Origin: Vibrio sinaloensis DSM 21326
Lineage (GTDB): Bacteria > Pseudomonadota > Gammaproteobacteria > Enterobacterales > Vibrionaceae
NCBI RefSeq assembly: GCF_000189275.1
Contig: NZ_AEVT01000058.1
Coordinates: 169,221 to 233,220 of the forward strand
Length of the DNA stretch: 64,000 nt
Reading direction: 5' to 3'
Of this stretch, positions 54,898 through 64,000 are shown piece after piece (positions within the stretch are counted from its first letter, which is position 1; each line of letters starts with the position of its first letter). Made by a program: the position numbers and the translations under genes. Under the pieces are notes generated by a model. It made no database searches. It was not told where the DNA came from and saw nothing but the letters and a program-made list of their open reading frames with translations.

Positions 54898-55578
54898 TTA
54901 GAAGCTGTAGGTCAGACCGACACGGCTACGTAGTTCACGTTTATCTGATGTTGAATCCACGTTTACATCACCAAATTCAACGTACGGTGCCCATTGACCA
55001 AAGTGGCGGCGAGCAGTGGCATTTAGTTCATAGTTCGTGTCTGAATTGTCGAAAATATCGTAGCCATCTGCTTTGTAGTAATTCGCTTCAAAACCAAAAC
55101 GCCAATCGTCCATTCGATAGTTAACGTTACCTGTTAATCGGTGACGGCGCTGATCATCCGCTTCAATGTTCTGACGAATGTCGTAACGGTAACGGCCGCT
55201 TAAGCTTAAGCCTTCAACGCCATCTAAATCATACGTTAGACGAAGTTGTGGTTTGTATGTCATACCACTTTCACGACCTTCAATTGGCATTCCCGGTTGA
55301 AGCGTCCAGTTGTTGTTTTCACCAAACTTGTAGCGGTAGCCAAGATCTAGCTCCCAACCATTGTTTTTAAGGTCTTCAAGGAACTTTCCTTTTTCGCCTT
55401 TGAACTTAAGCTCACCTGAGTAATAGAAGTTATCGATGCTATCGCCCATCTTTACACGGGTCGCATGCTGCTCTGTACTGTGTTTGTACTCATGACGAAC
55501 ATCGAAAGAAGCTGCAGAAAGAGAGCCCGCAAATAGAGTCGCCGCAACGGCTAATGAGATTTTATTGTAGTGTTTCAT
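54898..55578 (-). CDS. KdgM-family oligouronate porin
   Basis: 226 residues. Signal peptide MKHYNKISLAVAATLFAGSLSAA, then a twelve-strand type beta-barrel pattern with many Arg on alternating positions, and C-terminal Phe (LTYSF). KdgM/KdgN porins carry acidic oligosaccharides. In this context alginate oligomers are the expected substrate. Confidence 0.9.
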   Translation of the reverse strand: MKHYNKISLAVAATLFAGSLSAASFDVRHEYKHSTEQHATRVKMGDSIDNFYYSGELKFKGEKGKFLEDLKNNGWELDLGYRYKFGENNNWTLQPGMPIEGRESGMTYKPQLRLTYDLDGVEGLSLSGRYRYDIRQNIEADDQRRHRLTGNVNYRMDDWRFGFEANYYKADGYDIFDNSDTNYELNATARRHFGQWAPYVEFGDVNVDSTSDKRELRSRVGLTYSF

Positions 55579-55851
55579 TGTAAAGTTCCACTTATTGGTG
55601 TGCCATTAAACTGGCATCGCTACGTTTAATTTAAATTAAAATAATACAAATAGAATACGTATGACCAAGAAGACTTTCTGTGAAATGGATCAAAGTACCC
55701 CTTTCATTTCTCATCAAACACTTTGTTACAACATCAAAAATAACAACTAAACTATTATTATAAATGTAATTTATTAAATTTAGGCCATTCTTTTGAGTTT
55801 AAGAAATGTGCGCCAGACCTTAAATTTATAAACCTAACATACCAAGATCAT

Positions 55852-55862
55852 TTGTAATACTT
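55852..55862 (-). promoter_or_regulatory. FadR-type operator-like site upstream of the KdgM porin
   Basis: TTGTAATACTT matches TNGTNNNACNA except at the last base. It is 274 bases from the porin start. A weaker AATAATACAAA lies nearer, at 55640-55650. Confidence 0.35.
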
Positions 55863-56215
55863 TATTATCTATATCGTTAGTTATTCAGATTTCAGCAAAC
55901 CATTTGAGTTACTCGTGGAACAGGAACTCTCGACATGTTGCTGAGAATAATGAAGTCAATGATCTTAAGGACCCGATGAAAGCCAATGAACGCATCTAAT
56001 GCATTGGAAAGAAAACCTCTGTTATTGCGTTTACTGGCGAGAATAGTCCAGTGCTTGATGACATTAAGTGCAGCACTGCTGGCTACTTCGGTCCCGATTA
56101 TGATTGCAGCTAACTGGATATAGGAACAAGCATGAACTGACATCGCACGTGGGTTCATAATGTATTCGTCTCAGTTGAATGCCTGAGCGTGACAAAATTC
56201 TAGTCCCTAAAAACG

Positions 56216-56303
56216 TATAATTATATTTGCTGAGAAGGATTACTCGGCCGGTTACCTACACCGTTGACGTTCATGCGTGGCAGGCTCGCATGAACGTTTT
56301 TTA
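56216..56303 (+). ncRNA. Candidate small RNA
   Basis: TATAAT at 56216-56221 would start transcription near 56228, and a strong intrinsic terminator ends at about 56303, giving an RNA of about 75 bases with no start codon and ribosome site. No plus-strand gene exists upstream of this terminator back to 54842, which has its own terminator. The -35 box is not clear. It matches no small RNA I recognise. Confidence 0.3.
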
Positions 56304-56304
56304 T
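56268..56304 (+). terminator. Orphan Rho-independent terminator
   Basis: ACGTTCATGCG pairs with CGCATGAACGT around TGGCAGGCT-type loop bases, followed by six T. It has no annotated plus-strand gene before it. Confidence 0.8.
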
Positions 56305-56405
56305 TGCCCACGATAAATCACACAAATAGTCAATAAAAACACAGTAAAGCATACAAGCAGCACCATCATTTCCTGTAATATTTCCCCTTCGATCTCGTTC
56401 ACCAT
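56301..56405 (-). CDS. Possible small membrane protein
   Basis: 34 residues: an acidic start MVNEIEGEILQE then one membrane helix MMVLLVCFTVFLLTICVIY and a short RGQ tail. The pattern is that of small single-helix membrane proteins. The ribosome site (AGAAAG) is weak and a longer frame begins at 56483. Real existence is uncertain. Confidence 0.3.
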   Translation of the reverse strand: MVNEIEGEILQEMMVLLVCFTVFLLTICVIYRGQ

Positions 56406-56564
56406 ATTGATACTTTCTACGTAAAACTCCCCAAAATAAAAACTAAAGATGCTTTTTTGAACAAACTTGGTGCAATGCATCACCAGTTTGGCAATTTTAG
56501 ATATTGATCACTTGTATGATTATTAATATCCCATCAACTGAAACACTCGTCACGATTTTGAGTT

Positions 56565-56575
56565 ATTGTACTACA
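56565..56575 (+). promoter_or_regulatory. FadR-type operator, second symporter promoter
   Basis: TTGTACTACAA is identical to the site before the first symporter and lies 63 bases before this symporter's start, against 61 bases there. Confidence 0.6.
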
Positions 56576-56638
56576 AATAAGGATATTGATAGTTACTATG
56601 GACTCGAAGACATAACAAAACTATCAAAAGGTCTAAAG

Positions 56639-58423
56639 ATGGAACTCAATACCCTTATTGTAGGCATCTACTTCCTATTTCTTATCGCAATAGGTTGGAT
56701 GTTCAGAACGTTTACCAGTACAACCAGTGACTATTTCAGAGGCGGCGGTAGCATGCTTTGGTGGATGGTTGGCGCAACCGCTTTTATGACCCAGTTTAGC
56801 GCCTGGACCTTCACTGGGGCAGCGGGTAAAGCGTATGCCGATGGTTTCGCTGTTGCCGTGATTTTCTTAGCCAATGCTTTTGGCTACCTCATGAACTACC
56901 TCTACTTTGCTCCTAAATTCCGCCAACTGCGCGTCGTGACGGTTATTGAAGCGATTCGAATGCGTTTTGGTAAATTCAACGAACAGGTATTTACCTGGTC
57001 TGGTATGCCAAACAGTGTTATCTCTGCCGGTATTTGGCTAAATGGCCTTGCTATTATTGCATCAGGCATCTTTGGCTTTGATATGACAACGACCATTATT
57101 ATCACAGGCCTTGTGGTGTTGGTGATGTCGGTTACCGGCGGCTCGTGGGCAGTTATCGCTTCTGACTTTATGCAGATGGTCATCATCATGGCAGTAACAG
57201 TAACGTGTGCCGTGGTAGCCATTATTCAAGGTGGTGGCGTTGGTGAGATCGTTAATAATTTCCCAGTACAAGAGGGCGCCTCATTTGTTTCAGGTAACAA
57301 CCTTAACTACCTAAGCATTTTCGGTATCTGGGCGTTCTTTATCTTCTTCAAGCAGTTCAGCATCACCAACAACATGCTTAACTCATACCGTTACCTAGCG
57401 GCAAAAGACTCGAAAAATGCCAAGAAAGCCGCTCTGCTCGCTTGTGTACTGATGACAATGGGTCCACTGATCTGGTTTATGCCATCATGGTTCATTGCAG
57501 GTCAAGGTGTTGACCTAGCCGCTCAGTACCCAGATGCGGGATCTAAAGCGGGAGATTTTGCTTACCTTTATTTTGTTCAAGAGTACATGCCTGCAGGTAT
57601 GGTCGGTCTACTGATTGCAGCGATGTTCGCAGCCACCATGTCATCAATGGATTCTGGCCTTAACCGTAACTCTGGTATCTTTGTTAAGAACTTCTACGAA
57701 CCAATCCTACGTCCAAATGCAACTGAAAAAGAGCTAGTGGTGGTCTCTAAACTGACGTCTACTTTCTTCGGTATTTCAATCATCCTGGTTGCACTGTTTA
57801 TCAACTCGTTGAAAGGTCTAAGCCTATTTGACACCATGATGTACGTTGGTGCTCTCATTGGTTTCCCTATGACCATTCCGGCATTCTGTGGCTTCTTTAT
57901 TAAGAAAACACCAGATTGGGCTGGCTGGGGAACTCTCGTGGTCGGTGGTATCGTCTCTTACTTTGTCGGCTTCGTTATTACACCAGAAATGGTACAGAAC
58001 TGGTTCAACCTAGAACCGTTAACAGGCCGCGAATGGTCGGATCTAAAAGTCGCTATTGGTCTAATCGGTCACCTAATCTTTACTGGTGGATTCTTCCTAC
58101 TATCAACCTTGTTCTACAAGCCATTGTCGGAAGAGCGTCAGAAGAACGTAGATAAATTCTTTGAAAACCTAGCAACTCCATTGGTCGCTGAATCTACAGA
58201 GCAGAAGAAGCTGGATAACAAACAGCGTCGTATGTTGGGTTCACTCATCTCTGTCGCGGGTGTCGGCGTCATGGCGATGTTCCTACTGCCAAACCCACTA
58301 TGGGGACGCATGATCTTCGTGCTATGTGGTGCCATTGTCCTCGCTGTCGGCTTGCTGCTAGTCAAAGCGGTCGATGAGAGTGTCGAAGAAAAGAATAACA
58401 ACAAAGAGGTCGTTCAAAACTAA
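56639..58423 (+). CDS. Sodium/solute symporter (SSS family), probable oligoalginate importer, second copy
   Basis: 594 residues, about fourteen helices. The start at 56639 gives an N-terminus (MELNTLIVGIYFLFLIAIGW) collinear with the paralogue at 38925, follows AAGG, and leaves the FadR-type operator outside the gene. Shared blocks include TSDYFRGGG, AWTFTGAAG and MFAATMSSMDSGLNRN. The two copies probably differ in oligomer size or affinity. It is followed by an attenuator-like hairpin and the PL6 gene. Confidence 0.92.
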   Translation: MELNTLIVGIYFLFLIAIGWMFRTFTSTTSDYFRGGGSMLWWMVGATAFMTQFSAWTFTGAAGKAYADGFAVAVIFLANAFGYLMNYLYFAPKFRQLRVVTVIEAIRMRFGKFNEQVFTWSGMPNSVISAGIWLNGLAIIASGIFGFDMTTTIIITGLVVLVMSVTGGSWAVIASDFMQMVIIMAVTVTCAVVAIIQGGGVGEIVNNFPVQEGASFVSGNNLNYLSIFGIWAFFIFFKQFSITNNMLNSYRYLAAKDSKNAKKAALLACVLMTMGPLIWFMPSWFIAGQGVDLAAQYPDAGSKAGDFAYLYFVQEYMPAGMVGLLIAAMFAATMSSMDSGLNRNSGIFVKNFYEPILRPNATEKELVVVSKLTSTFFGISIILVALFINSLKGLSLFDTMMYVGALIGFPMTIPAFCGFFIKKTPDWAGWGTLVVGGIVSYFVGFVITPEMVQNWFNLEPLTGREWSDLKVAIGLIGHLIFTGGFFLLSTLFYKPLSEERQKNVDKFFENLATPLVAESTEQKKLDNKQRRMLGSLISVAGVGVMAMFLLPNPLWGRMIFVLCGAIVLAVGLLLVKAVDESVEEKNNNKEVVQN

Positions 58424-58439
58424 CCTCGCCTACCCTACG

Positions 58440-58466
58440 CGGCTGTTCACGCAGCCGTCTTTTTTA
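58440..58466 (+). terminator. Terminator or attenuator between symporter and PL6 genes
   Basis: CGGCTG (58440-58445) pairs with CAGCCG (58452-58457) and a T run follows. It lies between two same-strand genes only 79 bases apart, so partial read-through would set the lyase level below that of the symporter. Confidence 0.7.
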
Positions 58467-58502
58467 TTTGTGATTTCCACTGTCAATAATAAGAACTCCA
58501 TT

Positions 58503-60116
58503 ATGAATAAAAACCTTATATCTAGCGTTATCGCTGCTTCCTTATCCGTTGTTGCCCTTTCTGGATGTTCAACGGCTTTTTCACCCCAAGAGCCTGCTCT
58601 TATTCAAGCGACTGAGGTTCAAGCCAGTGATATTACTCGTGACTACCTACTAGCAACCGACCGTCTGAGCACTGTGTCTGGCGAGAACCTCAAAGTGTTC
58701 GATGATGATGCTGTCCAAGCGCTAAAGAGCGAATTAGAGAACGCACAAGATGGCACTACAATCACCATCCCAAGCGGTAAGTACAGTAACTTGGGCGTCG
58801 TTGAAGTCAGTGCAAACAACATCACGATACAAGCAGAGCAAGCCGGAGCGGTTTGGTTAACAGGCCTAGTGCAACTAAAACTGACGGGAGACGACATTAC
58901 CCTAGACAGCTTAGTTTTTACTGAAGGCGGCCCTGCCGAGCGTTTTGGCGGAGTCAGAATGATGGGCAATCGCAACGTTCTGTCTAATTCTACTTTCTAC
59001 TACTTTAACCATGATTACGAGTACCTACCGGATGAGCGTCGTGCTGAGTACCCTAAATACCTTTGGGTTTCGCTATGGGGGAAAGATGGCAAAGTGCTCA
59101 ACAATCGCTTTGAAGGCAAGCAAAAGCGTGGCACTTTGATTGGTGTGCAAAAGGATGACACGCCAGACAATCACCTTATCGCAAACAACATCTTCCTTGA
59201 TCAAAAGCCGAACCAATTTAATGAGTTCGATATTAAAGAAGCGATCCGTTACAACGGCAACAGTTGGGAAGCGATTCGAATTGGTGATTCAAAGTCTTCT
59301 CAATGGGAGTCCAATTCTAAGTTCACCAACAACCTGATGATTGATATGGATGGTGAACGTGAGCTTATCTCAATTAAATCAGGTGGCAACGAGATCTCTG
59401 GCAACACCATATTTGAAAGTGCGTCGCTGATTTCGCTTCGTCACGGTAAAGCGAATACTGTCAGTGACAACGTCATTCTGGGTAACGAAAAACTGCTGAC
59501 AGGCGGTATGCGTATTTATGATGAAGACCACGTGATTGAGAATAACTACATCACTGGCACGCGCGGTCGAGATGGTAAGATCGAAGGAAACGCGGATCTC
59601 CGTGGCGGCATCGTTATCAACACGGGTATTATTGATGTGGCAAACGGCGAGACGCTAGACCAATCTGTAAAAGGAAAAGAACTCAACAAGCAATGGACAC
59701 CTAAGAACATCACCATTCGTAACAATACCCTTGTCGATACAGAATGGGGAATTGTCTACGGCAACCAGACGCACCGTGTGAGCTTATTTGACAACAGCGA
59801 AGTAGAAACCATCTACACAGGCGTCGATATCAAGTTCGATCATAATATCGTCGATAACACCCAGTCGCCTGAATTTGTCAGTGTTCGCGCTACAGCTGAC
59901 CACCCACTGGTTGACCCAAGTTATGGCAATGACACTTATCTAGGAACCGTCACGCACTCGGAGCAAATCGACAACTACAGTGCAGAATTGCCGCGGTTTG
60001 AGCAATTCGGAGCTTTCACTCAATATCAGGATGTCGGTGCTGACGTCTCTCGCCTCTCGGTGATTACGGCCAATACCGCAGGCCCTGATTATGAGCTAAC
60101 CGGTACCGTTCAGTAA
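58503..60116 (+). CDS. PL6 family alginate lyase, lipoprotein
   Basis: 537 residues. A lipoprotein signal ending LSGC (Cys22) anchors it to a membrane, probably the outer. The rest is a right-handed parallel beta-helix with repeated N-N-x-I/V ladders. PL6 catalytic Lys and Arg are expected in SIKSGG (Lys292) and SLRHGK (Arg313). The start at 58503 gives the lipobox; the longer frame overlaps the symporter end. It would cut polymeric or long alginate at the surface, supplying oligomers to the porin and symporters. Confidence 0.9.
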   Translation: MNKNLISSVIAASLSVVALSGCSTAFSPQEPALIQATEVQASDITRDYLLATDRLSTVSGENLKVFDDDAVQALKSELENAQDGTTITIPSGKYSNLGVVEVSANNITIQAEQAGAVWLTGLVQLKLTGDDITLDSLVFTEGGPAERFGGVRMMGNRNVLSNSTFYYFNHDYEYLPDERRAEYPKYLWVSLWGKDGKVLNNRFEGKQKRGTLIGVQKDDTPDNHLIANNIFLDQKPNQFNEFDIKEAIRYNGNSWEAIRIGDSKSSQWESNSKFTNNLMIDMDGERELISIKSGGNEISGNTIFESASLISLRHGKANTVSDNVILGNEKLLTGGMRIYDEDHVIENNYITGTRGRDGKIEGNADLRGGIVINTGIIDVANGETLDQSVKGKELNKQWTPKNITIRNNTLVDTEWGIVYGNQTHRVSLFDNSEVETIYTGVDIKFDHNIVDNTQSPEFVSVRATADHPLVDPSYGNDTYLGTVTHSEQIDNYSAELPRFEQFGAFTQYQDVGADVSRLSVITANTAGPDYELTGTVQ

Positions 60117-60138
60117 TACCAATCGAAATCCGCAACAA

Positions 60139-60165
60139 AAAGGCCTCGCAATGCGAGGCCTTTAA
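60139..60165. terminator. Bidirectional terminator between PL6 and pheT
   Basis: AAAGGCCTCGCA and TGCGAGGCCTTT form a perfect stem around a short loop, with A and T runs on either side. Confidence 0.9.
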
Positions 60166-60187
60166 TTTTCTCTCTAATCAGAAGTGA

Positions 60188-62593
60188 TTAGTCGCGTAGC
60201 GATGCACCAAACTTCTCAGATACGTGAGCAACGATTGCGTCAACCGCACCAGCGATGTCTGCATCTTCAAGCGTACGCTCTACAGATTGTAGTGTTAGCG
60301 CGATAGCTAGGCTCTTCTTACCTTCTTCAACGCCTTTACCAACGTAAACATCGAATAGTTTCGCATCTTTTAGGAACTCACCACCTTGCTCTAGACATGC
60401 TGCAACGATGTCGCCAGAAGCTACTGCTTCATCAACAACTACCGCGATGTCACGACGGTTTGATGGGAACTTAGAAAGCTGTACAGCTTCAGGAATCACT
60501 TTAGTGTTGATTGCAGACCATTCTACTTCGAATACGATAGTACGGCCGTTTAGACCAAACTTACGCTCTAGTTCTGGGTGAACAGTACCAATCACACCTA
60601 CCTGCTTACCATCAACGATGATAGCTGCAGATTGACCTGGGTGAAGCGCTGGGTTCGCTGCTTTGTCTTCAACAGAAAGCGCTGCGAAAGAGTAAGCTGC
60701 TTCGTTAGCTGTTAGCTCAAGAACCGCTTCTAGATCGCCTTTCAGGTCAAAGAAATCAACCGTGTTGGTTTCGATGTCCCAGTGCTCTTCGCTGCGAGTA
60801 CCTGCGATAACGCCTGCAAGCATAGGCTCTTGGCGCATGCCGTTTTCAGCAGACTCACATGGGATGAAGCGTAGGCCGTATTCGAATAGACGAACGCGCG
60901 GCTGTTGACGTTTCTGGTTGTGAACCACAGTATTTAGTAGACCTTGGATTAGGCCTAGACGCATTGCTGACATATCCGCAGAGATTGGGAATGGCAGAAT
61001 TAGCGGCTCAACACCTGGAACAACAAGCTTTTGCTGCTCTGGCTCAACGAAGCTGTAAGTGATCGCTTCTTGGTAACCACGGTCAACAAGTAGGTTACGA
61101 ACGCGTTTTAGCGGAATGTTCGCTTCAACGTGGTCGTGCATCTTAAGTGCTGCCGCTGGGTTTTGGTTAGGGATGTTATCGTAGCCGTAGATACGACCTA
61201 CTTCTTCAATTAGGTCTTGCTCGATTGCGATATCAAAACGCCATGTCGGTGCTGTTGCTGTCCAACCTGCGTCTGTAGTCTCTACAGTTAGGCCAAGACG
61301 CTCTAGGATTTCAACCACATCGCTATCAGCAATGTGGTGACCTAGTAGGCTGTCTAGCTTAGTGCGACGTAGTGATACTGTGTTTGCTTTTGGTAGGTCA
61401 GCTTCTGACTCTACTGCAACAACAGGGGCTACTTCACCGCCACAGATCTCAACTAGAAGTTCTGTTGCACGCTCCATTGCGCTTGTTTGCAGTGCGAAAT
61501 CCACACCACGCTCAAAACGCATTGAAGAATCAGTGTGTAGACCGTAGCTACGTGCGCGGCCACGGATGTGATCTGGTGCGAAGAACGCACACTCAAGTAG
61601 CACGTCTTTAGTTTCAGTCGTTACGCCAGACTCTTCACCACCAAAGATACCTGCGATAGCAAGGGCTTTGTTGTGGTCTGCGACAACTAAAGTATCAGCG
61701 TTTAGCTCAGCTTCGTTACCGTCTAGTAGAGTTAGCTTCTCGCCCTGCTCTGCCATACGAACCACGATACCACCTTCAATCTTGGCAAGATCGAATGCGT
61801 GCATTGGCTGGCCTTGCTCTAGAAGAACAAAGTTAGTGATGTCTACAACTGGGTCGATAGAGCGAATACCACAACGGCGCAGTTTCTCTTGCATCCAAAG
61901 TGGTGTTTCAGCTTGAACGTTTACGTTCTTAACCACACGGCCAAGGTAACGTGGACATGCTGCAGTCGCTTTCACTTCGATAGAAACTGTGTCGTCGATA
62001 GCTGGTGCTACTGCGTTTACTGCAGGCTCAGTTACGTCAGAACGGTTTAGAACGCCAACTTCACGCGCCATACCACGGATGCTGAAACAGTCAGCGCGGT
62101 TAGCCGTTAGGTCTACGTCTACTGTTACGTCGTCAAGACCTAGGAATTCGCGGAAGTCAGTACCGATTGCAGCGTCTTCTGCTAGCTCCATGATGCCATC
62201 AGATTCAACGTCGATACCTAGTTCAGAGAATGAACACAGCATGCCGTGTGATGGTTGACCACGTAGTTTTGCTTTTTTGATTTTGAAATCACCTGGTAGA
62301 ACAGCACCAACAGTCGCTACAGCAACTTTGATACCTAGACGGCAGTTAGATGCGCCACAAACGATGTCTAGAAGTTCTTCAGCGCCAACATCTACTTTAG
62401 TTACGCGTAGTTTGTCAGCGTCTGGGTGTTGACCACACTCAACCACTTTACCTACTTTAACGCCAGTGAAAGAACCAGCAACAGGTAGTACGTCGTCTAC
62501 TTCTAGACCCGCCATTGTGATTTGGTGTGTAAGTTCGTCAGTCGATACCGCAGGGTTTACCCACTCACGAAGCCAAGATTCGCTAAATTTCAT
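60188..62593 (-). CDS. pheT: Phenylalanyl-tRNA synthetase beta subunit
   Basis: 801 residues, near the 795 of E. coli. A tRNA-binding EMAP-like domain at about 39-150 ([22 protein letters not shown]), B3/B4 editing and B5 domains in the middle ([21 protein letters not shown] region), and the C-terminal FDX-ACB domain (about 705-801; [16 protein letters not shown]). With pheS it forms the alpha2beta2 synthetase. Its last 44 codons have a degraded second copy at 35395-35527. No ihfA gene follows, as it does in enterobacteria. Confidence 0.98.
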   Translation of the reverse strand: MKFSESWLREWVNPAVSTDELTHQITMAGLEVDDVLPVAGSFTGVKVGKVVECGQHPDADKLRVTKVDVGAEELLDIVCGASNCRLGIKVAVATVGAVLPGDFKIKKAKLRGQPSHGMLCSFSELGIDVESDGIMELAEDAAIGTDFREFLGLDDVTVDVDLTANRADCFSIRGMAREVGVLNRSDVTEPAVNAVAPAIDDTVSIEVKATAACPRYLGRVVKNVNVQAETPLWMQEKLRRCGIRSIDPVVDITNFVLLEQGQPMHAFDLAKIEGGIVVRMAEQGEKLTLLDGNEAELNADTLVVADHNKALAIAGIFGGEESGVTTETKDVLLECAFFAPDHIRGRARSYGLHTDSSMRFERGVDFALQTSAMERATELLVEICGGEVAPVVAVESEADLPKANTVSLRRTKLDSLLGHHIADSDVVEILERLGLTVETTDAGWTATAPTWRFDIAIEQDLIEEVGRIYGYDNIPNQNPAAALKMHDHVEANIPLKRVRNLLVDRGYQEAITYSFVEPEQQKLVVPGVEPLILPFPISADMSAMRLGLIQGLLNTVVHNQKRQQPRVRLFEYGLRFIPCESAENGMRQEPMLAGVIAGTRSEEHWDIETNTVDFFDLKGDLEAVLELTANEAAYSFAALSVEDKAANPALHPGQSAAIIVDGKQVGVIGTVHPELERKFGLNGRTIVFEVEWSAINTKVIPEAVQLSKFPSNRRDIAVVVDEAVASGDIVAACLEQGGEFLKDAKLFDVYVGKGVEEGKKSLAIALTLQSVERTLEDADIAGAVDAIVAHVSEKFGASLRD

Positions 62594-62611
62594 AGTGATG
62601 TATCCCCTGGA

Positions 62612-63811
<1,200 letters not shown>

Positions 63812-64000
63812 ATGAACGTTGTGATTCAGCCAATTACCGCAGAACAAGACCCTGATATCTGCCGAATTATCCAAGCGGTTGGTGCGGAATACGGGGCGGT
63901 GGGTGAAGGATTTGGGCCATCTGACCCAGAGGTTCAAGCTATGAGCCAATACTACACACAAGAGAACAAAAGCCTTTATTTAGTCGCACGTTTAAACGGC
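63812..64000 (+). CDS. GNAT-family acetyltransferase, N-terminal part
   Basis: The first 63 codons, cut off by the window end. The opening VIQPITAEQDPDICRIIQAVGAE resembles the first strand and helices of GNAT N-acetyltransferases, and SLYLVARLNG would be the start of the next strands. The substrate is unknown. It is divergent from pheS. Confidence 0.7.
   Translation, partial: MNVVIQPITAEQDPDICRIIQAVGAEYGAVGEGFGPSDPEVQAMSQYYTQENKSLYLVARLNG

Larger units (their letters stand above)
55579..56638. other. Long intergenic region between the porin and the second symporter
   Basis: 1060 bases. It holds operator-like sites (55852, 56565), an orphan plus-strand terminator (56268-56304) with a TATAAT box upstream, and a possible small membrane ORF (56301-56405, minus). 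A minus-strand frame at 55892-56158 (88 codons) shows no recognisable family and is not called. The first 45 codons of the open frame at 56504 cover an operator and are not counted as part of the symporter. Confidence 0.5.

Noticed and set aside
55892..56158. An 88-codon minus-strand frame before the KdgM porin
   Set aside because: No ribosome site, no family pattern and a composition unlike neighbouring genes. It is left as possible decayed sequence.
56504..56638. An N-terminal extension of the second symporter
   Set aside because: It covers a perfect FadR-type operator, and the paralogue begins at the equivalent of 56639, which has its own ribosome site.

Overview
The window is chromosomal DNA from a Vibrio-like marine gammaproteobacterium. 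This rests on the gene families and their arrangement: a sucrose PTS locus, an alginate-oligomer locus with KdgM porin, PL17 and PL6 lyases and KdgF, a DUF3360 membrane protein, and pheST. Species cannot be settled by eye. No rRNA, tRNA, CRISPR array, intact insertion sequence or integrase was seen.

Layout. 0-8 kb: the end of a LysR regulator, a chemotaxis receptor, and a Fur-box-controlled peptide/nickel-type ABC importer (binding protein, two permeases, fused double ATPase) with a separately Fur-boxed small protein. 8-12 kb: an AEC transporter and an NAD salvage group (nicotinamidase, NrtR-like Nudix regulator, divergent nicotinate phosphoribosyltransferase). 12-16.6 kb: a C69 dipeptidase, a LysR/MATE divergent pair and an unknown protein. 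16.6-28.7 kb: two fructoside PTS units. They comprise an outer-membrane porin, two GH32 hydrolases, two EIIBC permeases, a fructokinase, two LacI regulators and one GntR regulator, with matching palindromic operators upstream of several of the genes. 28.8-35.3 kb: a 1231-residue calcium-repeat lipoprotein, a pirin, a LysR regulator and a metallophosphoesterase.

35.4-60.2 kb is the most notable part. It is a complete alginate-oligosaccharide pathway. A surface PL6 lyase lipoprotein and a KdgM-type porin act at the cell envelope, and two Na+/solute symporters import oligomers. Two tandem PL17 oligoalginate lyases release monomers, KdgF linearises the unsaturated uronate, and a beta-hydroxyacid-dehydrogenase-type reductase makes KDG. 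KDG kinase and KDPG aldolase then give pyruvate and glyceraldehyde-3-phosphate. Two divergent FadR-type regulators sit in the middle, and a TTGTANTACAA-like palindrome recurs upstream of the pathway genes. The block is bounded by direct repeats of the 3' end of pheT: the intact pheT end at 60188-60322 and a frameshifted, roughly 80% identical relic at 35395-35527. The geometry suggests that the alginate cluster was inserted at the pheT 3' end.

60.2-64 kb: pheT and pheS, then the start of a GNAT acetyltransferase.
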